Assembly (NCBI RefSeq): GCF_019803445.1
Contig: NZ_CP081844.1
Location: forward strand, 384,501 to 448,500
Direction of reading: 5' to 3'
From: Caenibius sp. WL
GTDB lineage: Bacteria > Pseudomonadota > Alphaproteobacteria > Sphingomonadales > Sphingomonadaceae
Length of the DNA: 64,000 bases
Made by a program: the position numbers and the translations under genes. Under the pieces are notes generated by a model. It did no database searches. It saw only the letters and a program-made list of their open reading frames with translations, and had not been told where the DNA came from. Position 1 is the first letter of the stretch. Each line of letters starts with the position of its first letter. This document shows, piece after piece, positions 52,612 through 64,000 of this stretch.

Positions 52612-55011
52612 ATGCCCAGTTTCGCCGCAAACTTGGAAAAGACGCTCCACAACGCGCTTGCCAATGCCGCTGACCGGAGCCACGAATACGCGACGCTGGA
52701 ACACCTCCTGCTCGCCCTGATCGACGATCCCGATGCCGCCGAAGTGATGGGCGCGTGCGGGGTCGAACTGAACGACCTTGGCGATGTCGTCCGCCAGTAT
52801 CTCGATCAGGAATACCAGTCGCTCAAAACCGGCGACGATGCCGATCCGCAGCCGACCGCCGGTTTCCAGCGCGTGATCCAGCGCGCCATCCTGCATGTCC
52901 AGTCCTCGGGCAAGGACACCGTTACCGGCGCAAACGTGCTGGTGGCGCTGTTTTCCGAGCGTGACAGCTATGCCGTCTATTTCCTGCAACAGCAGGATAT
53001 GAGCCGCCTGGATGCGGTGAGTTTCATCAGCCACGGCATCGGCAAGGGCGGGCGCCAGTCCGAAACCCGCGCGCCGACCAGTGCGGAAAACCCCGCTCAG
53101 TCCGAAGAAAAGGCGGAAAGCAAGGCGTCTGCCAAGGATTCCGCGCTCGACCAGTTCTGCGTCAATCTCAACGAGAAGGCGCTGGGCGGCAAGATCGATC
53201 CGCTGATCGGCCGCGGCCCGGAAGTGGACCGGACGATCCAGATCCTTTGCCGCCGGTCGAAGAACAACCCGCTCTATGTCGGTGATCCCGGCGTCGGCAA
53301 GACCGCCATCGCCGAAGGGCTGGCGCGCAAAATCGTGGAAGGCGATGTGCCCGAAGTGCTGCGCGATGCGGTGATCTATTCGCTCGACATGGGTTCGCTG
53401 CTGGCGGGCACCCGCTATCGCGGCGATTTCGAGGAACGGCTGAAGCAGGTCGTCTCCGAACTCGAAAAGATGCCCGAAGCGGTGCTGTTCATCGATGAAA
53501 TCCACACGGTGATCGGCGCCGGCGCCACCAGCGGCGGGGCGATGGACGCGTCCAACCTCCTGAAGCCCGCGTTGTCCAGCGGGGCGATCCGCTGCATCGG
53601 TTCGACCACGTACAAGGAGTTCCGCAACCACTTCGAGAAGGATCGCGCGCTGCTGCGCCGGTTCCAGAAGATCGACGTGAACGAGCCGACGGTGGAGGAT
53701 ACGATCAAGATCCTGCGCGGGCTGCGCTCCGCCTTCGAGGAACATCACAAGGTCAAGTACACGCCCGATGCGATCAAGACGGCGGTCGAACTTTCGGCCC
53801 GCTACATCAATGATCGCAAGCTGCCGGACAAAGCCATCGACGTGATCGACGAAGTGGGCGCGATGCAGATGCTCTATCCGCCCAGCCGCCGGAAGAAGAC
53901 GATCACCGCGCGCGAAATCGAAGCGGTGATCGCCACCATGGCGCGCATCCCGCCCAAAAGCGTGTCGACCGACGACAAGAAGGCGCTCGAACATCTCGAC
54001 CGCGATCTGAAGCGCGTCGTCTATGGGCAGGACAAGGCGATCGAAGTGCTGTCCAGCGCGATGAAGCTCAGCCGCGCGGGCCTGCGCGATCCGGACAAGC
54101 CGATCGGGAGCTTCCTGTTCTCCGGCCCCACCGGCGTCGGCAAGACGGAAGTCGCCCGTCAGCTCGCCTCGATCATGGGGATCGAATTGAAGCGCTTCGA
54201 CATGTCGGAATACATGGAGCGCCACAGCGTTTCCCGGCTGATCGGCGCGCCTCCGGGCTATGTCGGCTACGATCAGGGCGGCCTGTTGACCGATGCCATC
54301 GACCAGCATCCGCATTGCGTGCTGCTGCTGGACGAGATCGAGAAAGCCCACCCCGACCTGTTCAACATCCTGTTGCAGGTGATGGACAATGGCCGGCTGA
54401 CCGATCACCACGGCAAGACGGTGGATTTCCGCAACGTCATCCTGATCATGACGACCAACGCGGGCGCATCGGACATGGCGCGCCAGGGCATCGGTTTCGG
54501 CGACGTGTCGAAGGAAGACGCGGGCGACGAAGCGGTGAAGCGGATGTTCAGCCCCGAATTCCGCAACCGGCTCGATGCCATCGTGCCGTTCGCCTATCTC
54601 GGCGCCGAAACCGTCAGCCGGGTGGTGGACAAGTTCATCCTCCAGCTGGAACTGCAGCTGGCGGAACAGAACGTCCACATCCAGTTCGATGGCGATGCCC
54701 GCGACTGGCTGTCCAAGCGCGGCTATGACCGGCTCTACGGCGCGCGCCCGATGGGTCGGCTGATTCAGGAAAAGGTCAAGCAGCCGCTCGCCGAAGAACT
54801 GCTGTTCGGCAAGCTTGCCCATGGTGGCGAAGTGCATGTGAGCATCAAGGACGACAAGCTCGCTTTCGAACTCACACCCGCGCCGCCGAAGGAAAGCAAG
54901 CAACCGAAGCGGGCCAAGGCGGCGAAGAAAACCGCTTCGCGCGCCGGTGGCAAGCCCGCCGGTCAGGACAGCGGCGATCCGGCGGACGAACCGGCTGGCG
55001 GCGAAGAATAA
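52612..55011 (+). CDS. clpA: ATP-dependent Clp protease ATP-binding subunit ClpA
   Basis: 799-residue AAA+ unfoldase that feeds substrates to ClpP. An N-terminal ClpN double repeat (to about 145) is followed by two AAA modules with Walker A motifs GDPGVGKT (224-231) and GPTGVGKT (505-512). QGIGFG (about 625-630) is the IGL/F-type loop that docks into ClpP, separating it from ClpB. The extra C-terminal tail is lysine/alanine-rich. clpS, often just upstream, is absent here. Confidence 0.97.
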   Translation: MPSFAANLEKTLHNALANAADRSHEYATLEHLLLALIDDPDAAEVMGACGVELNDLGDVVRQYLDQEYQSLKTGDDADPQPTAGFQRVIQRAILHVQSSGKDTVTGANVLVALFSERDSYAVYFLQQQDMSRLDAVSFISHGIGKGGRQSETRAPTSAENPAQSEEKAESKASAKDSALDQFCVNLNEKALGGKIDPLIGRGPEVDRTIQILCRRSKNNPLYVGDPGVGKTAIAEGLARKIVEGDVPEVLRDAVIYSLDMGSLLAGTRYRGDFEERLKQVVSELEKMPEAVLFIDEIHTVIGAGATSGGAMDASNLLKPALSSGAIRCIGSTTYKEFRNHFEKDRALLRRFQKIDVNEPTVEDTIKILRGLRSAFEEHHKVKYTPDAIKTAVELSARYINDRKLPDKAIDVIDEVGAMQMLYPPSRRKKTITAREIEAVIATMARIPPKSVSTDDKKALEHLDRDLKRVVYGQDKAIEVLSSAMKLSRAGLRDPDKPIGSFLFSGPTGVGKTEVARQLASIMGIELKRFDMSEYMERHSVSRLIGAPPGYVGYDQGGLLTDAIDQHPHCVLLLDEIEKAHPDLFNILLQVMDNGRLTDHHGKTVDFRNVILIMTTNAGASDMARQGIGFGDVSKEDAGDEAVKRMFSPEFRNRLDAIVPFAYLGAETVSRVVDKFILQLELQLAEQNVHIQFDGDARDWLSKRGYDRLYGARPMGRLIQEKVKQPLAEELLFGKLAHGGEVHVSIKDDKLAFELTPAPPKESKQPKRAKAAKKTASRAGGKPAGQDSGDPADEPAGGEE

Positions 55012-55035
55012 CGCCCGATCCCCGGTGCAATTCGG

Positions 55036-55067
55036 CAGGGCGGCTGGTCGATCCGGCCGCCCTGTTC
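55036..55067 (+). terminator. Candidate terminator after clpA
   Basis: A 12-bp stem CAGGGCGGC-TGG / CCG-GCCGCCCTG (one wobble) around TCGAT lies 25 bases past the stop. Only a short TT follows, so efficiency is uncertain. Confidence 0.6.
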
Positions 55068-55173
55068 GTATGGGGCCCGGCGCAAGGGGATCGCAATTTG
55101 CGCGCGGTCAAAGACTTTCCTGCCGCGATCGCCCAGGCAAATGTTGCAGACGTTTCACCCGGTGAGGAGCACC

Positions 55174-55575
55174 ATGGCAAGCCAGCCCCAGCAAGGCGCG
55201 ACCCCTTATGACCTGATCGGCGGCGCGCCCGTTATCCGGCGCATCGTGGACCGGTTCTACGATCTGATGGATCAGGATCCGGCCTATGCCGAATTGCGCG
55301 CGCTGCACGCCCCCGACCTGGGGCCGATGCGCCATTCGCTATCCGGCTTTCTCAACGCGTGGGCAGGCGGCCCGCGCGACTGGTTCGAGGAAAACCCCGG
55401 CAAATGCATGATGAGTGCGCACAAAGGGATTGCCATCGCACCAGCCACCGCCGCGCAATGGGCCGAGGCGATGAACCGCGCGATTGCCGATTGCGAGCCG
55501 GAAAACCGGGAACTGGGCGCGGAAATGGCCGATATGCTCAACCGCATGGCCCGCGCCATGGGTGCGCGCAGCTGA
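55174..55575 (+). CDS. Group II truncated haemoglobin
   Basis: 133-residue 2-on-2 globin. Features match group II: DRFYDLM supplies the B10-type tyrosine, MMSAHKGIAI the proximal histidine, and AAQWAEAM the conserved G8 tryptophan. These proteins bind O2 or NO and are linked to nitrosative/oxidative stress. GAGGAG upstream of ATG 55174 gives a good ribosome-binding site. The DUF1275 gene follows on the same strand after 61 bases. Confidence 0.92.
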   Translation: MASQPQQGATPYDLIGGAPVIRRIVDRFYDLMDQDPAYAELRALHAPDLGPMRHSLSGFLNAWAGGPRDWFEENPGKCMMSAHKGIAIAPATAAQWAEAMNRAIADCEPENRELGAEMADMLNRMARAMGARS

Positions 55576-55636
55576 CCGGAACGCCGCCCCGCGCCCGGTG
55601 CTTTGCGGTGGGGGCCGGATCGGGCATAACCGCGCC

Positions 55637-56287
55637 ATGAACGTCTATGACCGGCCGCGCCAGATTCTGGCGGCAGGATTGGCCACGCTGGCCGGTTTTG
55701 CCGATGCGACTGGCTTCCTAGCCGCGAAAAGCTATTTCGTGTCGTTCATGTCCGGCAACACCACCCGGCTGGCCGTCGACATCGTGACCGACAGACATGC
55801 CGCGACCCTCCCCGCATTGCTGATCGCCGGCTTCGTCGTGGGCGTGACCGGCGGCGCGCTGCTGGCCGACTGGGCGGGAACGCGGCGCAAATCGGCGGTT
55901 CTGGGCGCCGCGGCTGGTCTGCTCGTGCTGGCGGCGATCTTGCAGACAGGCCAGCGCACCGGGGGGTTCCTCGCCTGCACCGTATTGAGCATGGGCGTGA
56001 TCAACAACAGCTTCCGCCGCAACGGCGAAGTCGCCATCGGCGTGACTTACATGACCGGCGCCCTCGTCCGCTTCGGACAAGGGCTGGCCGCTTTCCTGCA
56101 GGGTAGCGCCCGCCCCGGCTGGCTGGGCAATCTGGCGTTATGGGCGGGGCTGGTCTGCGGGGCGGTGGCCGGAACCGCCGCTTTCCTCCATTCGCAGGCG
56201 CTTTCCGCGTGGATCGCGGCGGGTTGGGCGATCTGCCTCGCCGCCAGCGCCGTCCTTATCGAAGGGCGCGGTCATCCCTCCAGTTGA
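55637..56287 (+). CDS. DUF1275 (YoaK-like) membrane protein
   Basis: 216-residue integral membrane protein of the YoaK/DUF1275 family. About six hydrophobic segments are seen. The family signature LAGFADATGFLAAKSYFVSFMSGNTTRLAVD lies near the start, and INNSFRRNGEVAIGVTYMTGALVRFGQGL follows in the C-terminal half. Function is unknown. Its 3' end overlaps the converging DUF167 gene by 16 bases. Confidence 0.88.
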   Translation: MNVYDRPRQILAAGLATLAGFADATGFLAAKSYFVSFMSGNTTRLAVDIVTDRHAATLPALLIAGFVVGVTGGALLADWAGTRRKSAVLGAAAGLLVLAAILQTGQRTGGFLACTVLSMGVINNSFRRNGEVAIGVTYMTGALVRFGQGLAAFLQGSARPGWLGNLALWAGLVCGAVAGTAAFLHSQALSAWIAAGWAICLAASAVLIEGRGHPSS

Positions 56288-56553
56288 ACCAGCTTGTCGC
56301 GCCCGGTCGCCCCGCGCAGCAGCTTCACGCGCGAGGGCGCTATACCCAGCGCCGCCGCCAGCGATTCCAGCACCGCATCGTTGGCTTCCCCATCCTTGGG
56401 CTTGGCCCGAACTTTGACGACAAGGCAGCCATCGGCGATTTCGATCCCTTCGCTGCGCGCGCCGGGCGTGACCCGCAGGGCAAGCCGCCTTTCGCCATCG
56501 GCCAGCGCCAGAATCGCCGTGGCAGGGGGATAGGCGGTCTTAGGCCGCGCCAT
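56272..56553 (-). CDS. DUF167 (YggU-like) protein
   Basis: 93-residue DUF167 protein. It has LALRVTPGARSEGIEI and the core VKVRAKPKDGEANDAVLESLAAALGIAPSRVKLLRGATGRDKLVQLEG, which is diagnostic. Function unknown. It begins inside the end of the gamma-carbonic-anhydrase gene, a 14-base overlap, so the two are probably cotranscribed. The ORF could be read further upstream but the family homology starts with MARPKT. Confidence 0.9.
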   Translation of the reverse strand: MARPKTAYPPATAILALADGERRLALRVTPGARSEGIEIADGCLVVKVRAKPKDGEANDAVLESLAAALGIAPSRVKLLRGATGRDKLVQLEG

Positions 56554-57118
56554 CGCCCGCCGCCGCCAGCGCGGCGAGATGCGCCCGCCCGTTTTCGACA
56601 TACCGGGCAACCCCCGCCTGCATTTCGGCGAGCGCTTCATCGGGCAGGTCGCGGGCATATTTGGCGGGCCGCCCCATCCACAATTGCCGCGCGCCGAGAA
56701 CCTTGCCAGGCGACAGGATCGCGCCCGCCGCCAGCATCCCGTCGCTTTCGATCACCGCCCCGTTCATCACCGTGGCGCTGAGGCCGACAAAGGCGCGGTC
56801 CCGCAAGGTGCAGCCGTGCAGCATCGCCATATGGCCGACCAGCACATCATCGCCGATGATCGCGGGGAAGCCATCGGGCATATGCGCATCCGGGCCATCG
56901 CAATGGATCACCGTGCCATCCTGGATATTGCTGCGCGCGCCGATCACGATCCGGTTCACATCGCCGCGCAGCACGCAATTGTACCACACGCTGACATCCG
57001 GGCCGATTTCCACATCGCCGATAATGCGCACACCGGGGGCGATGAAAGCGCTGTCGTGAATCCGGGGCACCTTGCCATGGAAAGGCAGGATCGTGGTGCC
57101 GGGCCGCTGGATAGTCAT
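56540..57118 (-). CDS. Gamma-class carbonic anhydrase-family protein
   Basis: 192-residue left-handed beta-helix protein. Hexapeptide turns are visible through IGDVEIGPDVSVWYNCVLRGD and IVIGARSNIQDGTVIHCDG. The three zinc histidines lie in VIHCDG and VGHMAMLHGC. Many such proteins show carbonic anhydrase activity; others are acyltransferase-like or of unknown function, so activity is inferred. A C-terminal helix (PDEALAEMQAGVARYVENG) is typical. Confidence 0.9.
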   Translation of the reverse strand: MTIQRPGTTILPFHGKVPRIHDSAFIAPGVRIIGDVEIGPDVSVWYNCVLRGDVNRIVIGARSNIQDGTVIHCDGPDAHMPDGFPAIIGDDVLVGHMAMLHGCTLRDRAFVGLSATVMNGAVIESDGMLAAGAILSPGKVLGARQLWMGRPAKYARDLPDEALAEMQAGVARYVENGRAHLAALAAAGDGAA

Positions 57119-57137
57119 GTCATGGTTCCTTTTGCGC

Positions 57138-60386
<3,249 letters not shown>

Positions 60387-60463
60387 GCGCGCTTCCCCCC
60401 GTGCGGCCCCCCGTGCAGCGGGCCGTTTCCATCCGGCCGCCCTACTGCCAGATCGAAGTTAAC

Positions 60464-60477
60464 AAGCACCTAAGTGC
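60464..60477. promoter_or_regulatory. Second copy of the AAGCACCTAAGTGC near-palindrome
   Basis: Identical over 14 bases to 2599-2612 (there on the reverse strand). It sits in the 203-base divergent gap between the M23 gene and the Suv3-like helicase, about 78 bases upstream of the former. Confidence 0.35.
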
Positions 60478-60589
60478 ATCCGGAACCGATGCGATTGTGC
60501 TTGGCCCGTTCGCCCGCGCCGCCGGTCAACGGGGGAAGACCTGCACCCGCCGCTTGCAGCAACGCGCCGGGACCGCCACAATCGCGGGC

Positions 60590-63112
60590 GTGACTGGCAA
60601 GCATCCGGCCCGCTCGGGCGATACCCGCATCAAGGCCGTGCTCGGGCCGACCAATACGGGCAAGACGCATCTGGCGATCGAACGTCTGTGCGCGCATTCC
60701 AGCGGCGCCATCGGCTTTCCGCTGCGGCTGCTGGCCCGCGAAGTCTATGACAAAGTCTGCGCGATCAAGGGCCCGAAGGAAGTGGCGCTGATCACGGGCG
60801 AGGAACGGATCGAACCGCCCGGCGCGCGCTGGCTGCTGTGCACCGCCGAAGCCATGCCGCGCGAAGCGGGAACGCGCGCTTTCGTGGCGCTGGACGAGGC
60901 GCAACTGGCCGCGGATCGCGAACGCGGCCACATTTTCACCGATCACCTGCTGAACACGCGCGGGCGCGACGAAACGATGATTCTCGGCTCCTCCACGCTG
61001 GAACCGATGATCCGTTCGCTGCTGCCCGAAGCTGAGATCACCACCCGGCCGCGCTTCTCCACCCTGCGCCATGCCGGCGCGACCAAGCTTTCGCGCCTGC
61101 CCCCACGCAGCGCCGTGGTCGCCTTTTCGGCGGAGCAGGTCTATGCGGTGGCCGAAATGCTGCGGCGCTTCCGCGGCGGCGCGGCGGTGGTCATGGGCGC
61201 GCTCAGCCCACAGACACGCAACGCGCAGGTCGAACTGTTCCAGTCGGGCGAAGTCGATTACATCGTCGCCACCGACGCGATCGGCATGGGGCTCAATCTC
61301 GATGTCACCCATGTCGCCTTTGCCGGGCTGTCCAAGTTCGACGGGGTGCGCCAGCGGCGGCTGACCCCGGCCGAAATGGCCCAGATCGCCGGGCGCGCGG
61401 GCCGCCACCAGAAAGACGGGACATTCGGCACGCTGTCCGGCGGCGGGCGCGATGTCGCTTTCACCGACGAAGAAATCTACGCCATCGAGGAACACCGGTT
61501 CGCCCCGTTGAGCCATCTGTTCTGGCGCGAAGGCGATCCCCGGTTCGACAGTGTCGACACCCTGATCGGCGATCTGGAGGCCAAGCCGGAAACGCCGGGG
61601 CTCGTCCCCGCGCCCGAAGCGATCGATCTCGCCGTGCTCAAACGTCTGGCGGAAGAGCCGGAAATCCTCGCCGGTATCACCTCCCCCCGGCAGGTCGCCC
61701 GATTCTGGGATGCCTGTTCGCTGCCCGATTTCCGGCAGCACGGGGCGGAAACGCACGCGCGCTTCATTGCGCGGCTGTGGCAGGACCTGCGCCATGGCGA
61801 ACTGGGCAGCGATTATGTCGCCGCGCGCATCGCCGACCTTGACCGGCCCGACGGCGACATCGATACGTTGCAGGGCCGGATCGCGGCCATTCGCAGTTGG
61901 GCCTATATCTGCCAGCGGCCCGATTGGGTGCTGGCGCGGGATGAAATGGCGGCGCGCGCCCGCGCGGCCGAAGCGCGCTTGTCCGATGCCTTGCACGGCA
62001 GGCTGACCGAACGTTTCGTCAACCGGCGCACGGCTGTATTGATGAAGACCATGGGTAAGGATGCAAACTTGTTGCGCGTAGAACTGGCGGAAGACGGCGC
62101 GGTATCCGTCGAAGGCGAAATCATCGGCCATCTCGACGGTTTCCGCTTCGTGGTGGATGCCCGCACCGGGCATGACGATCGCAAGCTGCTGCTGGCGGCG
62201 GCGGAACGTCACATGGCCGAACTGCTGGCGCAAAAGGCATCGCAACTGATCGCCAGCGAATTCGGCGAACTGACGATCGAAAAGGGCGAAATCCTGCGCG
62301 AAGGCCAGCCTGTGGCCCACTTGCGCGAAGGCAAGGCCCTGGCCGCCCCGCGTATAGAACTGGCCCGCGAACTGGGCGCGCTGGCCCCGCAACAGCGCAC
62401 CCGGCTTGCCGAAGCGCTCGAAGTCTGGCTGGTGCGCGAGCTGGCGCCGCTGGCCCCGCTGACCCGCCTGGAAGAAGCCGCGCGCGATCCCCAGGCGGGG
62501 ACGGAACTGCGCGCGCTCCTGCTGGCGGTGATCGCCGGGCGGGGCATTGTCCTGCGCGAACGGGCAGGCCTTGCCCAGGTGCCGCCCGAGCGGCGGCGCG
62601 AACTGCGCAAGCTGGGCGTCACCATCGGCGCGCTGGATATTTTCGTGCCCGCGCTGCTCAAGCCAGCGCCGCGCAAGCTGCTGCGCGCGATCGGGGTGGA
62701 CCGCCGCTTCGTGCGCGAGGATATGGCGAGCGTCATTCCCGGCGGGCAGAAACTGCCGGCCGGCTATCGCCATGCGGGTAAGCAGGCGATCCGCGTGGAC
62801 ATGGCCGAAAAGCTGTTCCGCGCCGCGCACGAAAGCCGCGCCGCGGCACCGGGCAAGCGGCGGTTCGTTATCGACACCGCGCTCGGCACGTCGATGGGCT
62901 TGGCGCCGGGCAGTTTCGTGCGGTTGATGCGCGAAGCGGGCTTCCGCAAGATTCCCGCCCCGGCGCTGGCCGAAGGGGTGTTCGGCCCGCCCGAACCCGA
63001 TCTGTGGGAATGGCGCGCCCCGCGCAAGGATCACCAGTCCACTGCCCGCCCGGCGGCGCCCAAGCCGCGCGAAGGCAGCGCCTTTGCCGCGCTGGCCGAT
63101 CTGATCCGCTAA
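60590..63112 (+). CDS. Suv3-like DExH RNA helicase
   Basis: 840-residue superfamily 2 helicase of the SUV3 group, known from mitochondrial RNA decay and found in alphaproteobacteria. Motif I is GPTNTGKTH near residue 20; the DExH position reads VALDEAQLA. Motif VI includes QIAGRAGRH, and AFTDEEIYAIEEH-type sequence follows. A long C-terminal region with charged helices is unique to the bacterial group. GTG 60590 was chosen because it starts just before the P-loop domain; no strong ribosome-binding site is visible. An S4 protein and fdxA follow. Confidence 0.88.
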   Translation: MTGKHPARSGDTRIKAVLGPTNTGKTHLAIERLCAHSSGAIGFPLRLLAREVYDKVCAIKGPKEVALITGEERIEPPGARWLLCTAEAMPREAGTRAFVALDEAQLAADRERGHIFTDHLLNTRGRDETMILGSSTLEPMIRSLLPEAEITTRPRFSTLRHAGATKLSRLPPRSAVVAFSAEQVYAVAEMLRRFRGGAAVVMGALSPQTRNAQVELFQSGEVDYIVATDAIGMGLNLDVTHVAFAGLSKFDGVRQRRLTPAEMAQIAGRAGRHQKDGTFGTLSGGGRDVAFTDEEIYAIEEHRFAPLSHLFWREGDPRFDSVDTLIGDLEAKPETPGLVPAPEAIDLAVLKRLAEEPEILAGITSPRQVARFWDACSLPDFRQHGAETHARFIARLWQDLRHGELGSDYVAARIADLDRPDGDIDTLQGRIAAIRSWAYICQRPDWVLARDEMAARARAAEARLSDALHGRLTERFVNRRTAVLMKTMGKDANLLRVELAEDGAVSVEGEIIGHLDGFRFVVDARTGHDDRKLLLAAAERHMAELLAQKASQLIASEFGELTIEKGEILREGQPVAHLREGKALAAPRIELARELGALAPQQRTRLAEALEVWLVRELAPLAPLTRLEEAARDPQAGTELRALLLAVIAGRGIVLRERAGLAQVPPERRRELRKLGVTIGALDIFVPALLKPAPRKLLRAIGVDRRFVREDMASVIPGGQKLPAGYRHAGKQAIRVDMAEKLFRAAHESRAAAPGKRRFVIDTALGTSMGLAPGSFVRLMREAGFRKIPAPALAEGVFGPPEPDLWEWRAPRKDHQSTARPAAPKPREGSAFAALADLIR

Positions 63113-63124
63113 GGCCGCCCACCG

Positions 63125-63445
63125 GTGCGGATCGACAAGCTGTTGTGGTTCCTGCGCTTCGCCAAGACTCGCGGGCTGGCGCAGAAATGGGTCGACGAAG
63201 GCCATATCCGCCGCAACGGCAACCGGGTGGAACGCACCGGGCAGCCCACGGCCGTGGGCGATATCCTCACGCTGCCGCTGCGCGGCGGGGTGCTCGTCAT
63301 CGAACTGCTGAGCCTTCCGGCGCGGCGCGGACCGGCCGCCGAAGCGCGCGAATGCTATCGGGTGCTTGACGGAGAGCGGAACTTCGCCATAGCAGAGCGC
63401 AGCAACGAACCGCCTGAAGGGCCTGAAGGGGAATACCGACCATGA
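63125..63445 (+). CDS. S4-domain RNA-binding protein (Hsp15-like)
   Basis: 106-residue protein with an S4 RNA-binding domain at the start ([36 protein letters not shown]), followed by a short C-terminal tail ending in the near-repeat PPEGPEGEY. It resembles Hsp15, which rescues stalled 50S subunits, but is shorter. GTG 63125 is the start. It lies 12 bases after the helicase stop and overlaps fdxA by four bases, so the three are likely one transcript. Confidence 0.9.
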   Translation: MRIDKLLWFLRFAKTRGLAQKWVDEGHIRRNGNRVERTGQPTAVGDILTLPLRGGVLVIELLSLPARRGPAAEARECYRVLDGERNFAIAERSNEPPEGPEGEYRP

Positions 63446-63780
63446 CCTATGTCGTCACCGATGCATGCATCAAGTGCAAGTATATGGATTGCGTCGAGGT
63501 GTGTCCGGTGGACTGCTTCTACGAAGGCGAAAACATGCTGGTGATCAATCCCAGCGAATGCATCGACTGCGGCGTGTGCGAACCCGAATGCCCGGCCGAA
63601 GCGATTCTGCCCGACACCGAAAGCGATCTGGAACAGTGGCTTGAACTGAACGCCAAGTATTCGGCGGAATGGCCGAATCTGACCAGCAAGCGCGACACGC
63701 CCGCCGATGCCGACGAATACAAGGGCGTCGAAGGCAAGTTCGAAAAGTTCTTCTCGCCCGAACCCGGCGAAGGCGACTGA
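63442..63780 (+). CDS. fdxA: Ferredoxin FdxA (7Fe-8S type)
   Basis: 112-residue ferredoxin. The first cluster region has [18 protein letters not shown] and the second [16 protein letters not shown], the 3Fe-4S/4Fe-4S pattern of Azotobacter-type FdI. The C-terminal 50 residues form the family's extension ([14 protein letters not shown]...). It overlaps the S4 gene start-to-stop (ATGA) and is followed by a strong terminator. Its redox partner is not identifiable here. Confidence 0.96.
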   Translation: MTYVVTDACIKCKYMDCVEVCPVDCFYEGENMLVINPSECIDCGVCEPECPAEAILPDTESDLEQWLELNAKYSAEWPNLTSKRDTPADADEYKGVEGKFEKFFSPEPGEGD

Positions 63781-63835
63781 TCGCCCCCTGATTTCCCGCA
63801 TATCGGCGGCCCGCCGCCGATCCGGAACACAGGCG

Positions 63836-63887
63836 CCACCCTTTTCGGCAGGTTCTTTCCCGGAATCGCCGAAGGGGTGGTATTTTT
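63836..63887 (+). terminator. Intrinsic terminator after fdxA
   Basis: Arms CCACCCTTTTCGGC and GCCGAAGGGGTGG (one bulge) are followed by TATTTTT. A second GC hairpin (ATCGGCGGC/GCCGCCGAT, 63802-63821) lies just before it. Confidence 0.8.
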
Positions 63888-63975
63888 CGTTCAAATCTGC
63901 TATATGGCCCTTGACTGCTGCGGATTTGCCGTAGGGCAGCGCATGATTTAGGCGAGCAAGGACCCCAGCGACAAG

Positions 63976-64000
63976 GTGAAGCATTTTTCGATCGTGCCCC
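63976..64000 (+). CDS. Possible gene start cut by right window edge
   Basis: A GTG at 63976 opens a frame (VKHFSIVP) that runs to the edge. AAGGA lies upstream but about 12-14 bases away, further than usual. Only eight codons are visible, so no product can be named and the start may be spurious. Confidence 0.2.

Noticed and set aside
52594-54903. 769-codon reverse frame opposite clpA
   Set aside because: Antisense to clpA, no recognisable domain.
60484-60513. GGAAC before the Suv3-like helicase as an EcfG promoter
   Set aside because: The nearest CGTT is 20 bases downstream, outside the 16-17 base spacing.
60470-63205. 911-codon reverse frame opposite the Suv3-like helicase
   Set aside because: Antisense shadow with no motifs; the forward frame has helicase motifs throughout.

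Overview
The window reads as an ordinary, gene-dense, GC-rich chromosomal segment of an alphaproteobacterium, most likely a member of the Sphingomonadales (Novosphingobium/Erythrobacter-like). This placement is inferred from gene content: the CtrA inhibitor SciP, the cell-cycle regulator TrcR (DUF1013), a DUF3035/BamF-type lipoprotein, Coq7, a HemB lacking the zinc-site cysteines, non-adjacent sucC and sucD, and stress promoters of the EcfG type (GGAAC-N16-CGTT). No CRISPR array, integrase, transposase, phage cluster, toxin-antitoxin pair or recognisable defence island was seen. The best new leads are regulatory signals and small uncharacterised proteins, not a new gene system.

Layout. 1-3750: 5'-proximal bulk of pepN (cut by the left edge), divergent from a short NAD(P)-dependent epimerase and a small GNAT protein. 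3834-3908: tRNA-Thr(GGT). 4038-11851: a long forward run with a small basic protein, gpmA, purE-purK, folA-ribF, ileS-lspA and a DUF3035 lipoprotein, ending in a strong terminator shared with a converging CNNM/CorC-type membrane protein (to 13251). 13464-18268: OmpA-like lipoprotein, an inositol-phosphatase-family enzyme (reverse), then sucC and etfB-etfA. 18486-25496: a secreted TonB-C-like protein, then a reverse efflux operon (periplasmic adaptor, RND pump, DUF445 protein) and a GlsB/YeaQ small membrane protein. 25679-30456: sciP, mnmA, a small membrane protein divergent from a serine-hydrolase lipoprotein, and a FieF-like exporter with pdxH. 30674-33871: DnaJ-type co-chaperone, YihY/BrkB membrane protein, fabI and a GFA-family protein. 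34015-36515: wecC and wecB, making UDP-ManNAcA for surface polysaccharide.

36568-43994 is a long reverse block: a secreted unknown, dsbB-coq7, a CtpA-type protease, an EnvC-like factor, rlmH, rsfS, nadD and proA. 44104-45794: a candidate EcfG promoter, an M23 endopeptidase and an overlapping bactofilin, a likely cell-shape module. 45858-52181 (reverse): fadD, trcR, a GT4 glycosyltransferase coupled to an LpxH-like phosphoesterase, a GST and a quinone oxidoreductase. 52291-56287 (forward): DUF1192, clpA, truncated haemoglobin, DUF1275. 56272-60386 (reverse): DUF167, gamma-carbonic anhydrase, GNAT, hemB and a large M23 protein. 60590-63780 (forward): Suv3-like helicase, S4 RNA-binding protein and fdxA, ending in a strong terminator.

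Themes: envelope biogenesis (three LytM-domain proteins, a bactofilin, CtpA-like protease, LspA, DUF3035, OmpA lipoprotein, wecBC) and cell-cycle control (sciP, trcR) recur across the window. Start codons were chosen from ribosome-binding sites, family lengths and operon overlaps; uncertain ones are flagged. No stretch longer than about 300 bases lacks a feature.
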